Assembly (NCBI GenBank): GCA_022791685.1
Contig: JAAVZO010000008.1
Coordinates: forward strand, 1 to 64,000
Direction: 5' to 3'
Source of the DNA: Clostridiales bacterium
Lineage (GTDB): Bacteria; Bacillota; Clostridia; Oscillospirales; CAG-272
Length of the DNA: 64,000 nt
The position numbers were made by a program, and so were the translations under genes. Numbering within the stretch: the stretch's first letter is position 1; each line of letters opens with the position of its first letter. Below, piece by piece: positions 25,301-33,995 of the stretch. The notes beneath the pieces were generated by a model. It was not told where the DNA came from, did no database searches, and was given only the letters and a program-made list of their open reading frames with translations.

Positions 25301-28300
25301 TATACCGGAGTTCTGACTGATGGCAGAGCCGATATTCCGATGACGTTTACAAATCAGCTCGGCGAGAAGAAGACAATAACATATCACTACATACTTTTAA
25401 GCGAGCAGGATAGTATTCGAGAATTTTCTCAGATCTACTATGAAACTGAGGACGGTCAGATTCATCTTGTCGATATAAATTCAGTTGAATTCACAGACAA
25501 AGATAGTGCCAAAGTAAAAATTATCGTTCCGGAAATGTACTCTAAATCCGAGAAGATAATTGCAACCGGCGTGAACAAGCGTGACGGCTCACTTTCGAGA
25601 CAGACTGTTAGTCTGAGTAACGGAGAGGTCGCGACATATCTGCAAGCAACATCGAAATATGGCAGTCCGATGGTTTCGTATCGCTGCGAATTTATATTAG
25701 CTTCCGCATCAGAGTCCAACGCATATGCTTCATCCGCTTTCTATACGATCGGCAGTGGAGAGCAGCAAAAAATTAAAAATGTGGTTTCTTCCACATACGA
25801 ATACAATATCCCGATTGATGAAAACGTAACAGACGGTACACCTGTTTCAATTACACTGTATGCGAGAAATGCAAAAGCCGTAATTTCGGGCGATACAAAG
25901 GCTGTTATCAAAAATGGAGAAGCAGCTATCACGCTGACGATTACATCTGCTGACGGTACGCAGCAGGAGGAATATACCTTCCATTTTGCACGTACCTTTG
26001 AAGCGTCGCACGGTCTCGGCTTTGAAAGTGTTACCTATAAAATTGACAGCTCGGATAAGACTTATAAGGTCAACGGCGTAAGCTCGTTTGGCAAGAACTT
26101 CACTGTAAATCTGCCGACAGATACAGCTGATGACGCTAAACTGACCTTCTTCCCGAAGGTATGGGATGAAACTGATATCACTATAAGCGGCGACACAACT
26201 ATCACGCTCCAGAATGGAAAGGGCACGCTTAAGTTTGTCCTTACAAATAGTGCTGGACTTTCGAATACTATTACGATAAGTATTTGTAAAGTTCAAGGAC
26301 TTATGTCGGTTTACGAGTATCTGCCGATAGGCAGTCAGTACACAAATAAAGGCTTTGGCAATGCTCCGGTTATCTATACAAAAGGAATGACCTTGACAGC
26401 GCCTCCAAACAACTGGATGCTCGGTCAGACGGTCGGCAATTTTGGCGGGTACATGACCTATCAGCTTTCAACCCCTTTGAAAAATGATCCCGCAAATCCA
26501 TACGGTATTGACTTCATTGTGTATGGCAACGGACAAGGTTCTACTGGATATGTTGAGCCTGCTTCTGTATGGGTCGCACAGGACAAAGATGGCGACGGTC
26601 AGCCAGACAAATGGTACGAGCTGGCAGGAAGCGCATTCTTTGACGCGACTACCGTTTGGAATTATGAAGTTACATATTCCAAGGGTGAGAATAATACCAC
26701 TGACTATAAGACTTCTGACGGATATGCAGGTCACTTCAACTATGAGTATCCGGATATATCGAAATATGGCGCACTCGGTGCAGCAGTCGGCCATGAGAGT
26801 GTAACAGTACGCGCAACAAAGCTGGACGAAAACATGATTCCTCGCTTCGGTTATGGCGATGTACATTCGAATGACGAGGGCGATATTGAGACTCCGCTAA
26901 ATCCTTACGATGGAACGAATCCGATGTTTGCGGATTTTGGAGTTCCGCTTGAAGGATATGTGCGTGGCGACTCCATGGATATTTCATGGGCAGTTGACGA
27001 GGAAGGCAATCCTGTAGCGCTTGACGAAATCACATTTATCAGACTGAATAACGCAAGATTCGTGCTCCATTCTGCATTCGGTGAGCAGTCTGCGGAAATT
27101 TGCGCAGTAGTTCCGCTCTATGGCAACGAAGGAAAAGAAGCGGTTGGAGTTACCGACTCGCTTAGTGAAATGACCTTTGTAGATAAGAATGGCAAAGAAA
27201 TCAGGGTCCCGTTTACGGATGGCGAATATTCATACGATATCGCCTTACCGAAAGTAACGGATTACAGCATTTTCTTTGATGAGGCTGTACGTGAAGCCAA
27301 CAATATTTATATCAACAATGATTATGCAGACAGTGAAGGCTACGCACTGTCAAAGACTATCCTGACTGATTCTGGCGTATACAAAATGCGTGTTGTTGTA
27401 CAAGAGAAGAACAGCGAAAAAGAACCGATCCTTTACTATCTGACATTCAGCAATGAAGTTGCTCCGAAATGGAAGGTTACCTTTAACGCTAACGGTGGGC
27501 TTGTCGACGGCAGCGAAAATATAAGCAAGTATTATTACGAAGCTGATGTAGGAGTCGAGCTCCCGACTCCTGAAAAGCAGCGGTATGAGTTTGACGGCTG
27601 GTATACTGACGACGGTGTACGTTATACCACAATAACTGAAGACACTCCGACAGAATTGACACTGACTGCAAGGTGGCATTTTGTGGGGCTTCCGGAGACC
27701 GAAAAGAAGATCAGAGTATCTTTCCGTCTCATTGGAAGCTCGCTTGCAATGCTTGTAGACGAAAACGATAGTATTGACCTTGGAAACGGCGACTATAAGG
27801 GTGCAGAATACCAGACGTGGCTTCCGACTGAGTATTATGAGCTGAATGAAAATTCTACTGTATATGATTTGCTGTATAAAGCTTTAGATGGCAAGCTTCA
27901 ATTCACTGGTGCCAAGGAAGGCTATATCGATACGATTTATGCACCGGATGTATACGGCGGTCATGCACTTTCGGAATTTACAAACGGTAAACGTTCCGGC
28001 TGGATGTACACTATCGACGGCTCACATCCAAACGTAGGTCTTCTTGACTATGTTCTGAAGGACGGAGAAAGTGTTATTTGGCATTATGTCAACGACTATG
28101 CTTATGAGGTTGAAGACTGGTTTAACGATCCGAATTATCCTTCGCTTGGCGATGGAAGCTACTACAACAGCTGGCTGAAAGCCGCTGACTCTCTGCCAAC
28201 AGAGCCGATAACGCCTGACGAACCTGTCATTCCGATAATACCAAATAATCCGAGTGAGCCAGATAAACCTGAAGATAAGAAAGATCCGCTGATTTCCATT

Positions 28301-28912
28301 GAGAAGAATACAGAGCTTCCAACGATTATCTTTACAGATATTGAAAATCACTGGGCTAAGAATGAAATTCAGGAAGCCTACGAGTATGGTTTGATAAAGG
28401 GAGTAACAGGACCTTTAGAAGCGGAGGATGGTTCTCTTACTGCGGAATTTGCACCTGATGTGACTCTTACACGTGCAATGATAGTAACAATGCTGTTCCG
28501 CATGGATGGTGGAATTTTGGCAGAAGGCACAGCAGAGGCTCCGTTTACAGACCTTGTGCCGGACAACTGGTATAATGACGCTATCGCATGGGCATATGCG
28601 AATGACATTACAAAGGGAACGAGCGATACGAGCTTCTCGCCGGATAAGGCGGTCACAAGAGAGGAAATCGCAGTATTTATCATGCGCTTTGCAGAATACA
28701 AGGGTATGACAGTTGCGGTATCGGATACGTCATTAGCTTCGTATGAAGATACTGATAATATTTCATCTTGGGCAACAGACGCTATGGCATTTGCTGTTGA
28801 GTACGAATTGATTCGCGGACGCACCGAAACAACGCTTGTACCGGAAGGACAGGCAACACGTGCAGAAGCGGCTGTGATCATGCTGCGTATGATTATGAAT
28901 CTTATGAAGTAA
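22361..28912 (+). CDS. Giant SLH surface protein with cadherin-like repeats, a DUF4430 domain and InlB-type repeat
   Basis: The 2183-residue protein starts at GTG 22361, eight bases after AAGGAGG. It has a signal peptide (about 1-28) and an acidic T/E/P/D-rich linker (about 30-130). An array of cadherin-like beta-sandwich repeats (about 135-1300) follows, each opening with a phrase such as FDPDKTEYHLQT, FDPQQTEYWLDV or FTPDKTEYDVDL. Next is a ~270-residue unassigned domain (about 1313-1583) and an InlB/Listeria-Bacteroides repeat (about 1704-1770; VTFNANGG, YEFDGWYTDDG). A DUF4430 domain (about 1782-1916; RSGWMYTIDGSHPNVG) and three C-terminal SLH motifs (about 1985-2183) close it. DUF4430 is transcobalamin-C-like. 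The gene is divergent from the SLH-barrel/ECF operon and follows a riboswitch-like leader. Confidence 0.88.
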   Translation: MNMKKKLLSMMLALSVLLSSMPMMVSASDDESEDTMLFQNEFAESEENADDTNSAETDETEPAEPDETTSEPETDEPAVDTEVPENPDEIEPTETAAPDETTSEPETDEQPAETEPGDESESENKAKPTNIKLKPKITGVMLQYAIIETDNFDPDKTEYHLQTILTYNNRRNMGFKLTVEHSDPENTEMVVNYVSARPAKSVTLTGDDAALNKEIVISDSVWQNTAAGTDTSKLEIILTNGGDTITYTIWIHTANTVPVSEITYTFDGDDTKYPQCDLYSVNGGSYVDVFLTPDTPDDALLTFDFDMAYGVETDWDRTVQLVNGEATLNVRTYIADSIYSSGSEYFVKYHFYRDSDASLESLTPQGGQPIKLKSAVNEYYCYLPDGAEDGDTFTVEAAAKSQNATVTVESGTIANGRADAYVTVVAGDGNTSETYTIHAYSSDGAADELCVLNFYIRDYKTSGSALDSERYEKIALEFDPQQTEYWLDVDFPSSETSSQYIYAAYQALAANSDSSVTCDYTELIYSSYYKDRHYDVAPGERYNAFNANYLDYDAAFKFTVNPAEEGVEAKVYTVYLRNSALAPSEEARLSDISYALSDSEELITIPNFKSDTTEYEIHLPFGVETVVVNETRQHPGSEVTGEHTLTIGEDGIAETTLHVVSYSKNTSKDYHVVFVGKLSSAYAKDIAYICGDSEKAAIEVFDKNKTVYDVVLSEDVEDGAVVNLAVTAESETAQIVLQPATIKDGMGTATVEIIDGEVTMTYTVNFHVGHIRYANNALANLEIFNKSTLEPYGGDIQYFTPDKTEYDVDLAKGESQFGSSAIRATLPEGSNATITIHYHQYAIFSTGDNYLDKQCVRAALESGVDHIPNGALIETKGTFQDITITVTPEEGEARVYTLHVHAGTTDEPVYATSFEMYPTYADAVIADGTRYVISEGGNGHWGTYKDDRTFYIPYDSGVRNGDTITVVPTTENFLIEREPEYTGVLTDGRADIPMTFTNQLGEKKTITYHYILLSEQDSIREFSQIYYETEDGQIHLVDINSVEFTDKDSAKVKIIVPEMYSKSEKIIATGVNKRDGSLSRQTVSLSNGEVATYLQATSKYGSPMVSYRCEFILASASESNAYASSAFYTIGSGEQQKIKNVVSSTYEYNIPIDENVTDGTPVSITLYARNAKAVISGDTKAVIKNGEAAITLTITSADGTQQEEYTFHFARTFEASHGLGFESVTYKIDSSDKTYKVNGVSSFGKNFTVNLPTDTADDAKLTFFPKVWDETDITISGDTTITLQNGKGTLKFVLTNSAGLSNTITISICKVQGLMSVYEYLPIGSQYTNKGFGNAPVIYTKGMTLTAPPNNWMLGQTVGNFGGYMTYQLSTPLKNDPANPYGIDFIVYGNGQGSTGYVEPASVWVAQDKDGDGQPDKWYELAGSAFFDATTVWNYEVTYSKGENNTTDYKTSDGYAGHFNYEYPDISKYGALGAAVGHESVTVRATKLDENMIPRFGYGDVHSNDEGDIETPLNPYDGTNPMFADFGVPLEGYVRGDSMDISWAVDEEGNPVALDEITFIRLNNARFVLHSAFGEQSAEICAVVPLYGNEGKEAVGVTDSLSEMTFVDKNGKEIRVPFTDGEYSYDIALPKVTDYSIFFDEAVREANNIYINNDYADSEGYALSKTILTDSGVYKMRVVVQEKNSEKEPILYYLTFSNEVAPKWKVTFNANGGLVDGSENISKYYYEADVGVELPTPEKQRYEFDGWYTDDGVRYTTITEDTPTELTLTARWHFVGLPETEKKIRVSFRLIGSSLAMLVDENDSIDLGNGDYKGAEYQTWLPTEYYELNENSTVYDLLYKALDGKLQFTGAKEGYIDTIYAPDVYGGHALSEFTNGKRSGWMYTIDGSHPNVGLLDYVLKDGESVIWHYVNDYAYEVEDWFNDPNYPSLGDGSYYNSWLKAADSLPTEPITPDEPVIPIIPNNPSEPDKPEDKKDPLISIEKNTELPTIIFTDIENHWAKNEIQEAYEYGLIKGVTGPLEAEDGSLTAEFAPDVTLTRAMIVTMLFRMDGGILAEGTAEAPFTDLVPDNWYNDAIAWAYANDITKGTSDTSFSPDKAVTREEIAVFIMRFAEYKGMTVAVSDTSLASYEDTDNISSWATDAMAFAVEYELIRGRTETTLVPEGQATRAEAAVIMLRMIMNLMK

Positions 28913-28934
28913 GCTTCAATAGGTTTTAATTTAA

Positions 28935-28979
28935 GTAAACTAAAAGCAGCGCGGTTAAAATTGCGCTGCTTTCGTTTAC
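28935..28979. terminator. Terminator between the giant SLH gene and the convergent lipoprotein
   Basis: Stem AAAGCAGCGC (28943-28952) / GCGCTGCTTT (28963-28972), extended by flanking GTAAAC/GTTTAC. Located between convergent genes; may work in both directions. Confidence 0.75.
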
Positions 28980-28990
28980 GAAATTAAGAT

Positions 28991-30458
28991 TTATTTACCA
29001 TATTCCTTAAGAATTTTTTCGATGTTCGTTTTTACTGCACTCTCATTTCGCGCATAGAAGCTTGTGAAACTGTGATTAGCTTCCTTTACAAGGTGATAGC
29101 CAGTGCTTCCAAGATTACCGCCGCAGTAGTAATAGCCGATATCGAATACACGACCGTCTTTGATTATGTTGAGCATTTGCACTGAAAGGTCGTCGCGGGA
29201 GTATTTCTTTTGCAGAGCGACCTCATAGTATGCTGGTATGACTTCGCGGTAGCCCTCAGCGCAGAGCGCTTCGAGTACTGCCGATATGCAATCGGTGTCT
29301 GCTACGGTTATTGGTACGATGAAAAGGTTAGTACCGGAGTCGACATTGGTGTAGTATTTGTCGAGCGCTTCGTCGTATTTCGGCGCTGGGATTATGCCAA
29401 AGTCTTCCTTCATATCGCGCATATAGGAAATATCATTCAGCGCGCCGTCAATGAATAGTGAGCGTCCTTCTGCGAACACCTTGCGGCAGTCAAAAATACT
29501 GCTTTTATCGTCGCGGTTGAGTTCAATATAGCAGTTATTTGTGTCAAGAAGCTTGAAGTAGGCTTCGTATACCGACTCATTTCGCGGAGTATTTATTGAA
29601 AGCGCCAGTTTACCATTTTCATCTTTATCTACGATTCGTCCGCCGCCGTTAGTGAGCGCCTGTATCGGACCGACCCACTGATATGTAACATATCCAAATA
29701 CGTCAGTCTCAGGCGTATAGTTACCGTCACCGTTGACATCTTCAGAGCAAAGCTTCACGAGACGCGAGAATTCGTCAAATGTCCACTTGCCGTCTATTAC
29801 CTTCTGATATGGGTATTCTTCGTTGTATTTATCAAATATTGTCTGATTGAAGAGCATACAATCAGTCTGAGCGAGCGCCTGATAGCTTATGTCACCGACC
29901 ATCGCGTAAAGCTTGTCATTTATCTCAAAACTGTTCCGCGCATCCTGATCCCACCATGGCTTGTCGAGGTCGACATATTTCAACTGTGTGTTCCAGTCAA
30001 GGCATAGTCCTTGTTCTGCATACACAAATGCGGCGCGTGCGTGGGGAACGATGATGTCGTATGCGTCGTCGCTTGCGAGGATAGAATTCACACCGTCGGT
30101 CTCATAGTTGTTGTCCGAGCTGCGGATGAGCTCGAATTTCACACCGAGCCGTTCAGAGACAACCGCATTTCGCCGATATATAGCGTCAGAGATTATCTCT
30201 CCTGTTTCAGCGTCGCTGAACATATCGCCGATCCAGTCTGGCGATGTGCTGTTGCGCATAAGGATGCGTACAGTGTAGCCGTTGTAGTTGACATCCGGCA
30301 GCTCTTCCTTGATAAGATAGCGTTCGTTCACCGTCTCAGTCGGGGGGGGGGTTATCAGTAGAAATAGAGTCTGAGACTTCGGGGGGATTTGTGGTATTGC
30401 CGCAGGAAACAGTTGCGAGCAATGCCAGAATGAGAATTGTGCAGTTTAAACGTTTCAT
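28991..30458 (-). pseudogene. Solute-binding lipoprotein, frame broken in a 10-base C/G tract (phase-off or pseudogene)
   Basis: The true start is ATG at 30458 with GGAGG nine bases upstream. It gives a lipoprotein signal with Cys19 (ATVSC), followed by a T/S/D/P linker. That frame reaches TGA at 30338-30336 right after a run of ten C (minus strand; plus 30342-30351). The rest of the protein continues in another frame from 30335 on (LPDVNYNGYTVRILMRN.., IISDAIYRRNAVVSERLGV.., WWDQDARNSF..). Removing one C would give a 488-residue protein, the size of its paralogues in this window (479 and 491). Either a phase-variable contingency locus, a real frameshift, or a homopolymer sequencing error. 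No permease gene adjoins. Promoter at 30493-30521. Confidence 0.85.
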
Positions 30459-30492
30459 GTGGTTTGTCCTCCAAAACAAATTGTATATCTAT

Positions 30493-30521
30493 ATCATACA
30501 CTATTTTGTGCGACTTGTCAA
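30493..30521 (-). promoter_or_regulatory. Promoter of the frameshifted solute-binding lipoprotein
   Basis: Minus strand TTGACA (30516-30521), 17-bp spacer, TATGAT (30493-30498), about 35 bases before the ATG at 30458. Confidence 0.7.
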
Positions 30522-30576
30522 CCACTTTATTAAATTTTATAAAATGTTATTTTACAATAATTTCACAAAATTCGAT

Positions 30577-32016
30577 TTAGTTATTTGCTGCATTATAAAG
30601 TTCGTCGTATTTCAACTGTACCTGCTCACGTATCTGCGCCCATCTTGACGCTACATCTGCACTTTTGTTATTCATATAGTATGAGTAGTACGCGTAGTTC
30701 GACAGCATTTTTGACGGGTCTATATTGTATGACAGGTCGTATGTTGCCAGCGAGCGCATCATGCGATATATTTCCTGCGACTCATCATCACGCAGCACCT
30801 TTCCTTCAATGTACTTATTTATGAATGCGTCCTTTACGTATTTGTTGGAGGCTGCCGAAAGCGCTTCGACGATTGCTCCGGTGCGTTCAGGATCATCAAG
30901 ACTTGCAGGGAGAGCCATCATTCCGCCTGCTGACCAGACGACGTAATTTTCCTGATCTTCATCATATTTGGGATATGGCAGATATCCGAAATCAAACTCC
31001 ACATCACGCAGTAAAGCTGGATCTGAACCGTAGGTCATATATAGCGCTCTCTTATTATAGAAAATATCGTACTGCTTATTTTCACTTGACTTATCAATAT
31101 ATACGTCCGAATTAGAATTCAGTGCGACGATTTTTTCTACCATGCTTACAATCCTTTCAGAGAAAAGATTGAGCTCAAAACCGTTATTTCCGGATGTCAC
31201 CTGAAGCTCGCCGGCGTTTAGCGGGAATGCAGAAGCAAATGCGCTGTTGAGCACCATTCCATAGCGGTCTTCGAGGTCAGCCGTTGTATTTCCGTTGAGG
31301 TCGCTGTATATATTTTTTATATCGCCAAGCATATGGTCATAGGTCCAGCTGCCATCGAATACTGCATCGTATGGTGAGCTTATTTTGAAATCATCAGCGA
31401 GCTCCTTGTTGAATAAAATTCTAAAGTGCTGTTGTATCGGGAATGTGAAGTCCGATACGGCGAAATATTGTGTTCCTGCAATGCTGTAGGCTTCATTTGC
31501 GGTCTGGTTGTACCAATCGGAGGTGAGCTTTACATATGGGAGGTTGTTCCAGTCGTATACAAGTCCGTCGCTGATGTACTGGGAACGCTCGCCGGTCGAC
31601 CAGAATATTATCATGTCAACTGAATCGGGGTCACCTGAGAGTACAAGATTTTTGAAGGTGGATTCAGAATTTACATCTTTTTGTAAAGTTATGCTGATAT
31701 TCAGCATTTCCTCTACCTCACGGTTTCGGTCATAAGCTGCATCATTGAGTATGTCGCCGTTGCTCTCCTCTGGTGCGGTGTATGTGTTCCAGCTGTCACT
31801 GTCATAAGATATAATATTGAAATTATATCCATTAAAATCAAGTTCGCGTAGCCCGTCGTAGATGTCGATCTCTACTGTAGACTCTGAGCTGCTGTCGTTA
31901 TCAGTGTTAGTATCGACTGAATCATACGGCTGCGTCTGCTGGTTCTGGCACGCTGTTGAAGCGGCAAGGCAGCAAATCAAGCTGATAAGCAATGTGGTGC
32001 GATTTTGTTTTTTCAT
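30577..32016 (-). CDS. Extracellular solute-binding lipoprotein
   Basis: The 479-residue protein has a lipoprotein signal with Cys23 (LAASTAC) and an S/T/D-rich linker. The solute-binding family 1-like body opens with LDFNGYNFNIISYDSD, GDILNDAAYDRNREVEEMLNISI, and later DFGYLPYPKYDEDQENYVVWSAGG. It is paralogous to the products at 28991-30458, 57997-59472 and 63287 onward. All four share the xFxGY.F.I and NDA.Y.RN..VxExL pattern. Such proteins normally deliver oligosaccharides or other solutes to an ABC permease, but no permease gene lies nearby. Start supported by AAAGGA eight bases upstream. Substrate unknown. Confidence 0.85.
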   Translation of the reverse strand: MKKQNRTTLLISLICCLAASTACQNQQTQPYDSVDTNTDNDSSSESTVEIDIYDGLRELDFNGYNFNIISYDSDSWNTYTAPEESNGDILNDAAYDRNREVEEMLNISITLQKDVNSESTFKNLVLSGDPDSVDMIIFWSTGERSQYISDGLVYDWNNLPYVKLTSDWYNQTANEAYSIAGTQYFAVSDFTFPIQQHFRILFNKELADDFKISSPYDAVFDGSWTYDHMLGDIKNIYSDLNGNTTADLEDRYGMVLNSAFASAFPLNAGELQVTSGNNGFELNLFSERIVSMVEKIVALNSNSDVYIDKSSENKQYDIFYNKRALYMTYGSDPALLRDVEFDFGYLPYPKYDEDQENYVVWSAGGMMALPASLDDPERTGAIVEALSAASNKYVKDAFINKYIEGKVLRDDESQEIYRMMRSLATYDLSYNIDPSKMLSNYAYYSYYMNNKSADVASRWAQIREQVQLKYDELYNAANN

Positions 32017-32164
32017 TGTTAATATTCCTTTCTGAGTTACCGATTAGTATTATATCTTTTATGCTATATAAATTATATCATATTTTCAATCGGATGTCTT
32101 GTCTCGTGTTGCTCAGTTTGTCAGTATAATTTACTGTGGTTGCTCAGTTTTGGCTAAAATAAAA

Positions 32165-32190
32165 GTACCATCGCATTTCTGCGATGGTAC
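32165..32190 (-). terminator. Terminator of the S-component gene
   Basis: Perfect 11-bp stem (32165-32175 / 32180-32190) with a 4-nt loop. On the minus strand it is followed by TTTTATTTT, 17 bases past the stop codon. Confidence 0.9.
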
Positions 32191-32206
32191 GCTGATAATT
32201 ATTGAT

Positions 32207-32839
32207 TTATTTTGCTCTTTTTTTGCCGAGCGCTGCTCCTATGCCAGCTGAAATCGCACCGCCGACTATGAAAGTCGTGATAGCTTCAATAAGACCATTG
32301 AATCCTACGAATGCAACAAAGAATGCGAATATGTTCAAGTCGCCCTGCATACTCTTGATATATTCGGTGTTGCCGAATAAAAGGATTATCGAACCTACAA
32401 AAAGCAGAGTGTTGATAAGCGCTACAGACAGCGACGCTGCCGGATAGCCGACATACTTACCCGATTTGCCGAGCTTCGACAGTCCAACGAATATCAGTCC
32501 CGATACCCAACCTGCCAGTATACGCGGAACTAAGCATACAATAAATGTAAGCACTGGATTGATACCGAGCAGTGCTGCTCCAAACGGGCTCATTCCGAAG
32601 CACTGGATGAAGCTGGTGATTCCCCAGACTGCGCCGAGTACTAAACCGGAGGTCGGACCGACTATGATCGAACCAATGACGACCGGGATCATGATGAACG
32701 TGATCTCTACGCCGGCGGTCCTGAGATAGCCGATAGGGGTGAAGCTCATGAGGATCACGATAGCCGCAAGCATGGCGGTCTCTGCGAGCCACAGGATCTT
32801 CTTGTGTCGTGCGTTTCTGCTTTCTAATGCAGTTGTCAT
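32207..32839 (-). CDS. ECF transporter S-component, probably pantothenate-specific
   Basis: The 210-residue membrane protein has about six hydrophobic helices and the S-component pattern near the start (ETAMLAAIVILMSFTPIGYL). The middle is glycine-rich (VVIGSIIVGPTSGLVLGAVWGITSF). It binds a vitamin with high affinity and docks onto EcfT/EcfAA'. The start at 32839 (MTTALESRN) has AGGAG eight bases upstream; a longer reading lacks this. The gene lies 186 bases downstream of coaX on the same strand, which suggests pantothenate (PanT-like). Folate or another vitamin is possible. No EcfA/T genes adjoin, as expected for a group II S-component that uses a shared energising module. Confidence 0.78.
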   Translation of the reverse strand: MTTALESRNARHKKILWLAETAMLAAIVILMSFTPIGYLRTAGVEITFIMIPVVIGSIIVGPTSGLVLGAVWGITSFIQCFGMSPFGAALLGINPVLTFIVCLVPRILAGWVSGLIFVGLSKLGKSGKYVGYPAASLSVALINTLLFVGSIILLFGNTEYIKSMQGDLNIFAFFVAFVGFNGLIEAITTFIVGGAISAGIGAALGKKRAK

Positions 32840-33025
32840 AATAAAAACTCCTTTGCTGTTACCGCGCTTGATATACAATATTATCATTATCAAAAATACT
32901 GCATATATTCGCTTGTGTAACGCTAAAAAATATTTATAAAACGGAATTTTATACATTCCATTCCGATAGCCGTTCGATAGAATCAGCTTCGGCGGAGCCT
33001 TGTATAAACAGACCGAGTTATACGA

Positions 33026-33856
33026 TCATTTGCGCGCCGTTGACGCACCGCGTACTTTTGAACGCGTATTTATTTGATAGAGCCGAAATAGACCATATAA
33101 TGTTAGATCCGGCTCACGGATGATGTCATTTTCACACAGCGGGATTATAAGCTCTGACAGTCCGCCGGTAGCTATTACCGACAGCGAGTCGCCAAAATCG
33201 TATTCACGCCGTATCCGGTCGATGAATCCGTCGAGCATAAGCGCATTTCCAAATACTGCTCCTGATGTGACTGAATCGGCGGTGTTAGTTCCGAGCAATT
33301 TTTCAGGACGCGCAAGCGAAACCTCTGGCAGCAGCGCGCACTTTTCAGACATTGCGTCGGTCGAAAGCCGAACGCCGGGTGTGATTATGCAGCCGCAGAG
33401 CTCGTTTTTTTCGTTGACAAGCGTCAGAGTGGTAGCCGTTCCGAGGTCGACCACGATGATCGGCGCAGGCTTGATTTGCAGCGCAGCGATAGTATCGGCG
33501 ACAATGTCTGCACCCAGTAGATTAGGCGAGTCGATACGTATATTCAGCCCGGTTTTGATACCCGAACCGACTATAAGCGGCTCGATTTTGAAATGGGCGA
33601 GCGCTTCGACCATGCTGTGCGTTATAGTTGGAACTACCGATAAGAGCATTGCACCGTCGATATCCTCAGTTTCGATGTGATTCATCGCGAAAATCCCGGC
33701 GAGCAGTACCGCATATTCATCGGCGCTTTTCTGGCGGTCGGACGCAAGCTTAGATTTAAAGTGAAGCTTTGGCTTGCCGTGATTTATATCAGGTGTGCTG
33801 TTGTCGAATATACCGAGACAAATGCTGGTGTTTCCGATGTCGACCGCTAAAACCAT
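33026..33856 (-). CDS. coaX: CoaX: type III pantothenate kinase
   Basis: Catalyses ATP-dependent phosphorylation of pantothenate, the first step of coenzyme A synthesis. The 276-residue product shows the ASKHA signatures: LAVDIGNTSICLGIFDN at the N-terminus, GADIVADTIAAL, VVDLGTATTLTLVNE and CIITPGVRLSTDAM, then SVIATGGLSELI. Start at ATG 33856 has GGAAG eight bases upstream; a TTG six bases earlier is too close. Promoter at 33895-33923. Because the usual coaBC gene is also missing from the rpoZ-priA interval here, CoA genes appear rearranged in this genome. Confidence 0.95.
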   Translation of the reverse strand: MVLAVDIGNTSICLGIFDNSTPDINHGKPKLHFKSKLASDRQKSADEYAVLLAGIFAMNHIETEDIDGAMLLSVVPTITHSMVEALAHFKIEPLIVGSGIKTGLNIRIDSPNLLGADIVADTIAALQIKPAPIIVVDLGTATTLTLVNEKNELCGCIITPGVRLSTDAMSEKCALLPEVSLARPEKLLGTNTADSVTSGAVFGNALMLDGFIDRIRREYDFGDSLSVIATGGLSELIIPLCENDIIREPDLTLYGLFRLYQINTRSKVRGASTARK

Positions 33857-33894
33857 CTGCAAGGCTTCCTTTCAAATCAATTTCTGACAGCAAT

Positions 33895-33923
33895 ATTATA
33901 CTCCTTCGATAGAAATTTGTCAA
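33895..33923 (-). promoter_or_regulatory. Promoter of coaX
   Basis: Minus strand TTGACA (33918-33923), 17-bp spacer, TATAAT (33895-33900), about 40 bases before the coaX start. Confidence 0.8.
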
Positions 33924-33995
33924 TCGTGATTTTAAACAAATTTTGAATTAGATTCATGCAAGCAACACTTTATTTTGACAAACTTTCCATATGTA

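Noticed and set aside
30329..30331. GTG at 30331 as the start of the frameshifted lipoprotein
   Set aside because: It lacks a ribosome site and would remove the lipoprotein signal that is present in the other frame with a good ribosome site at 30458.
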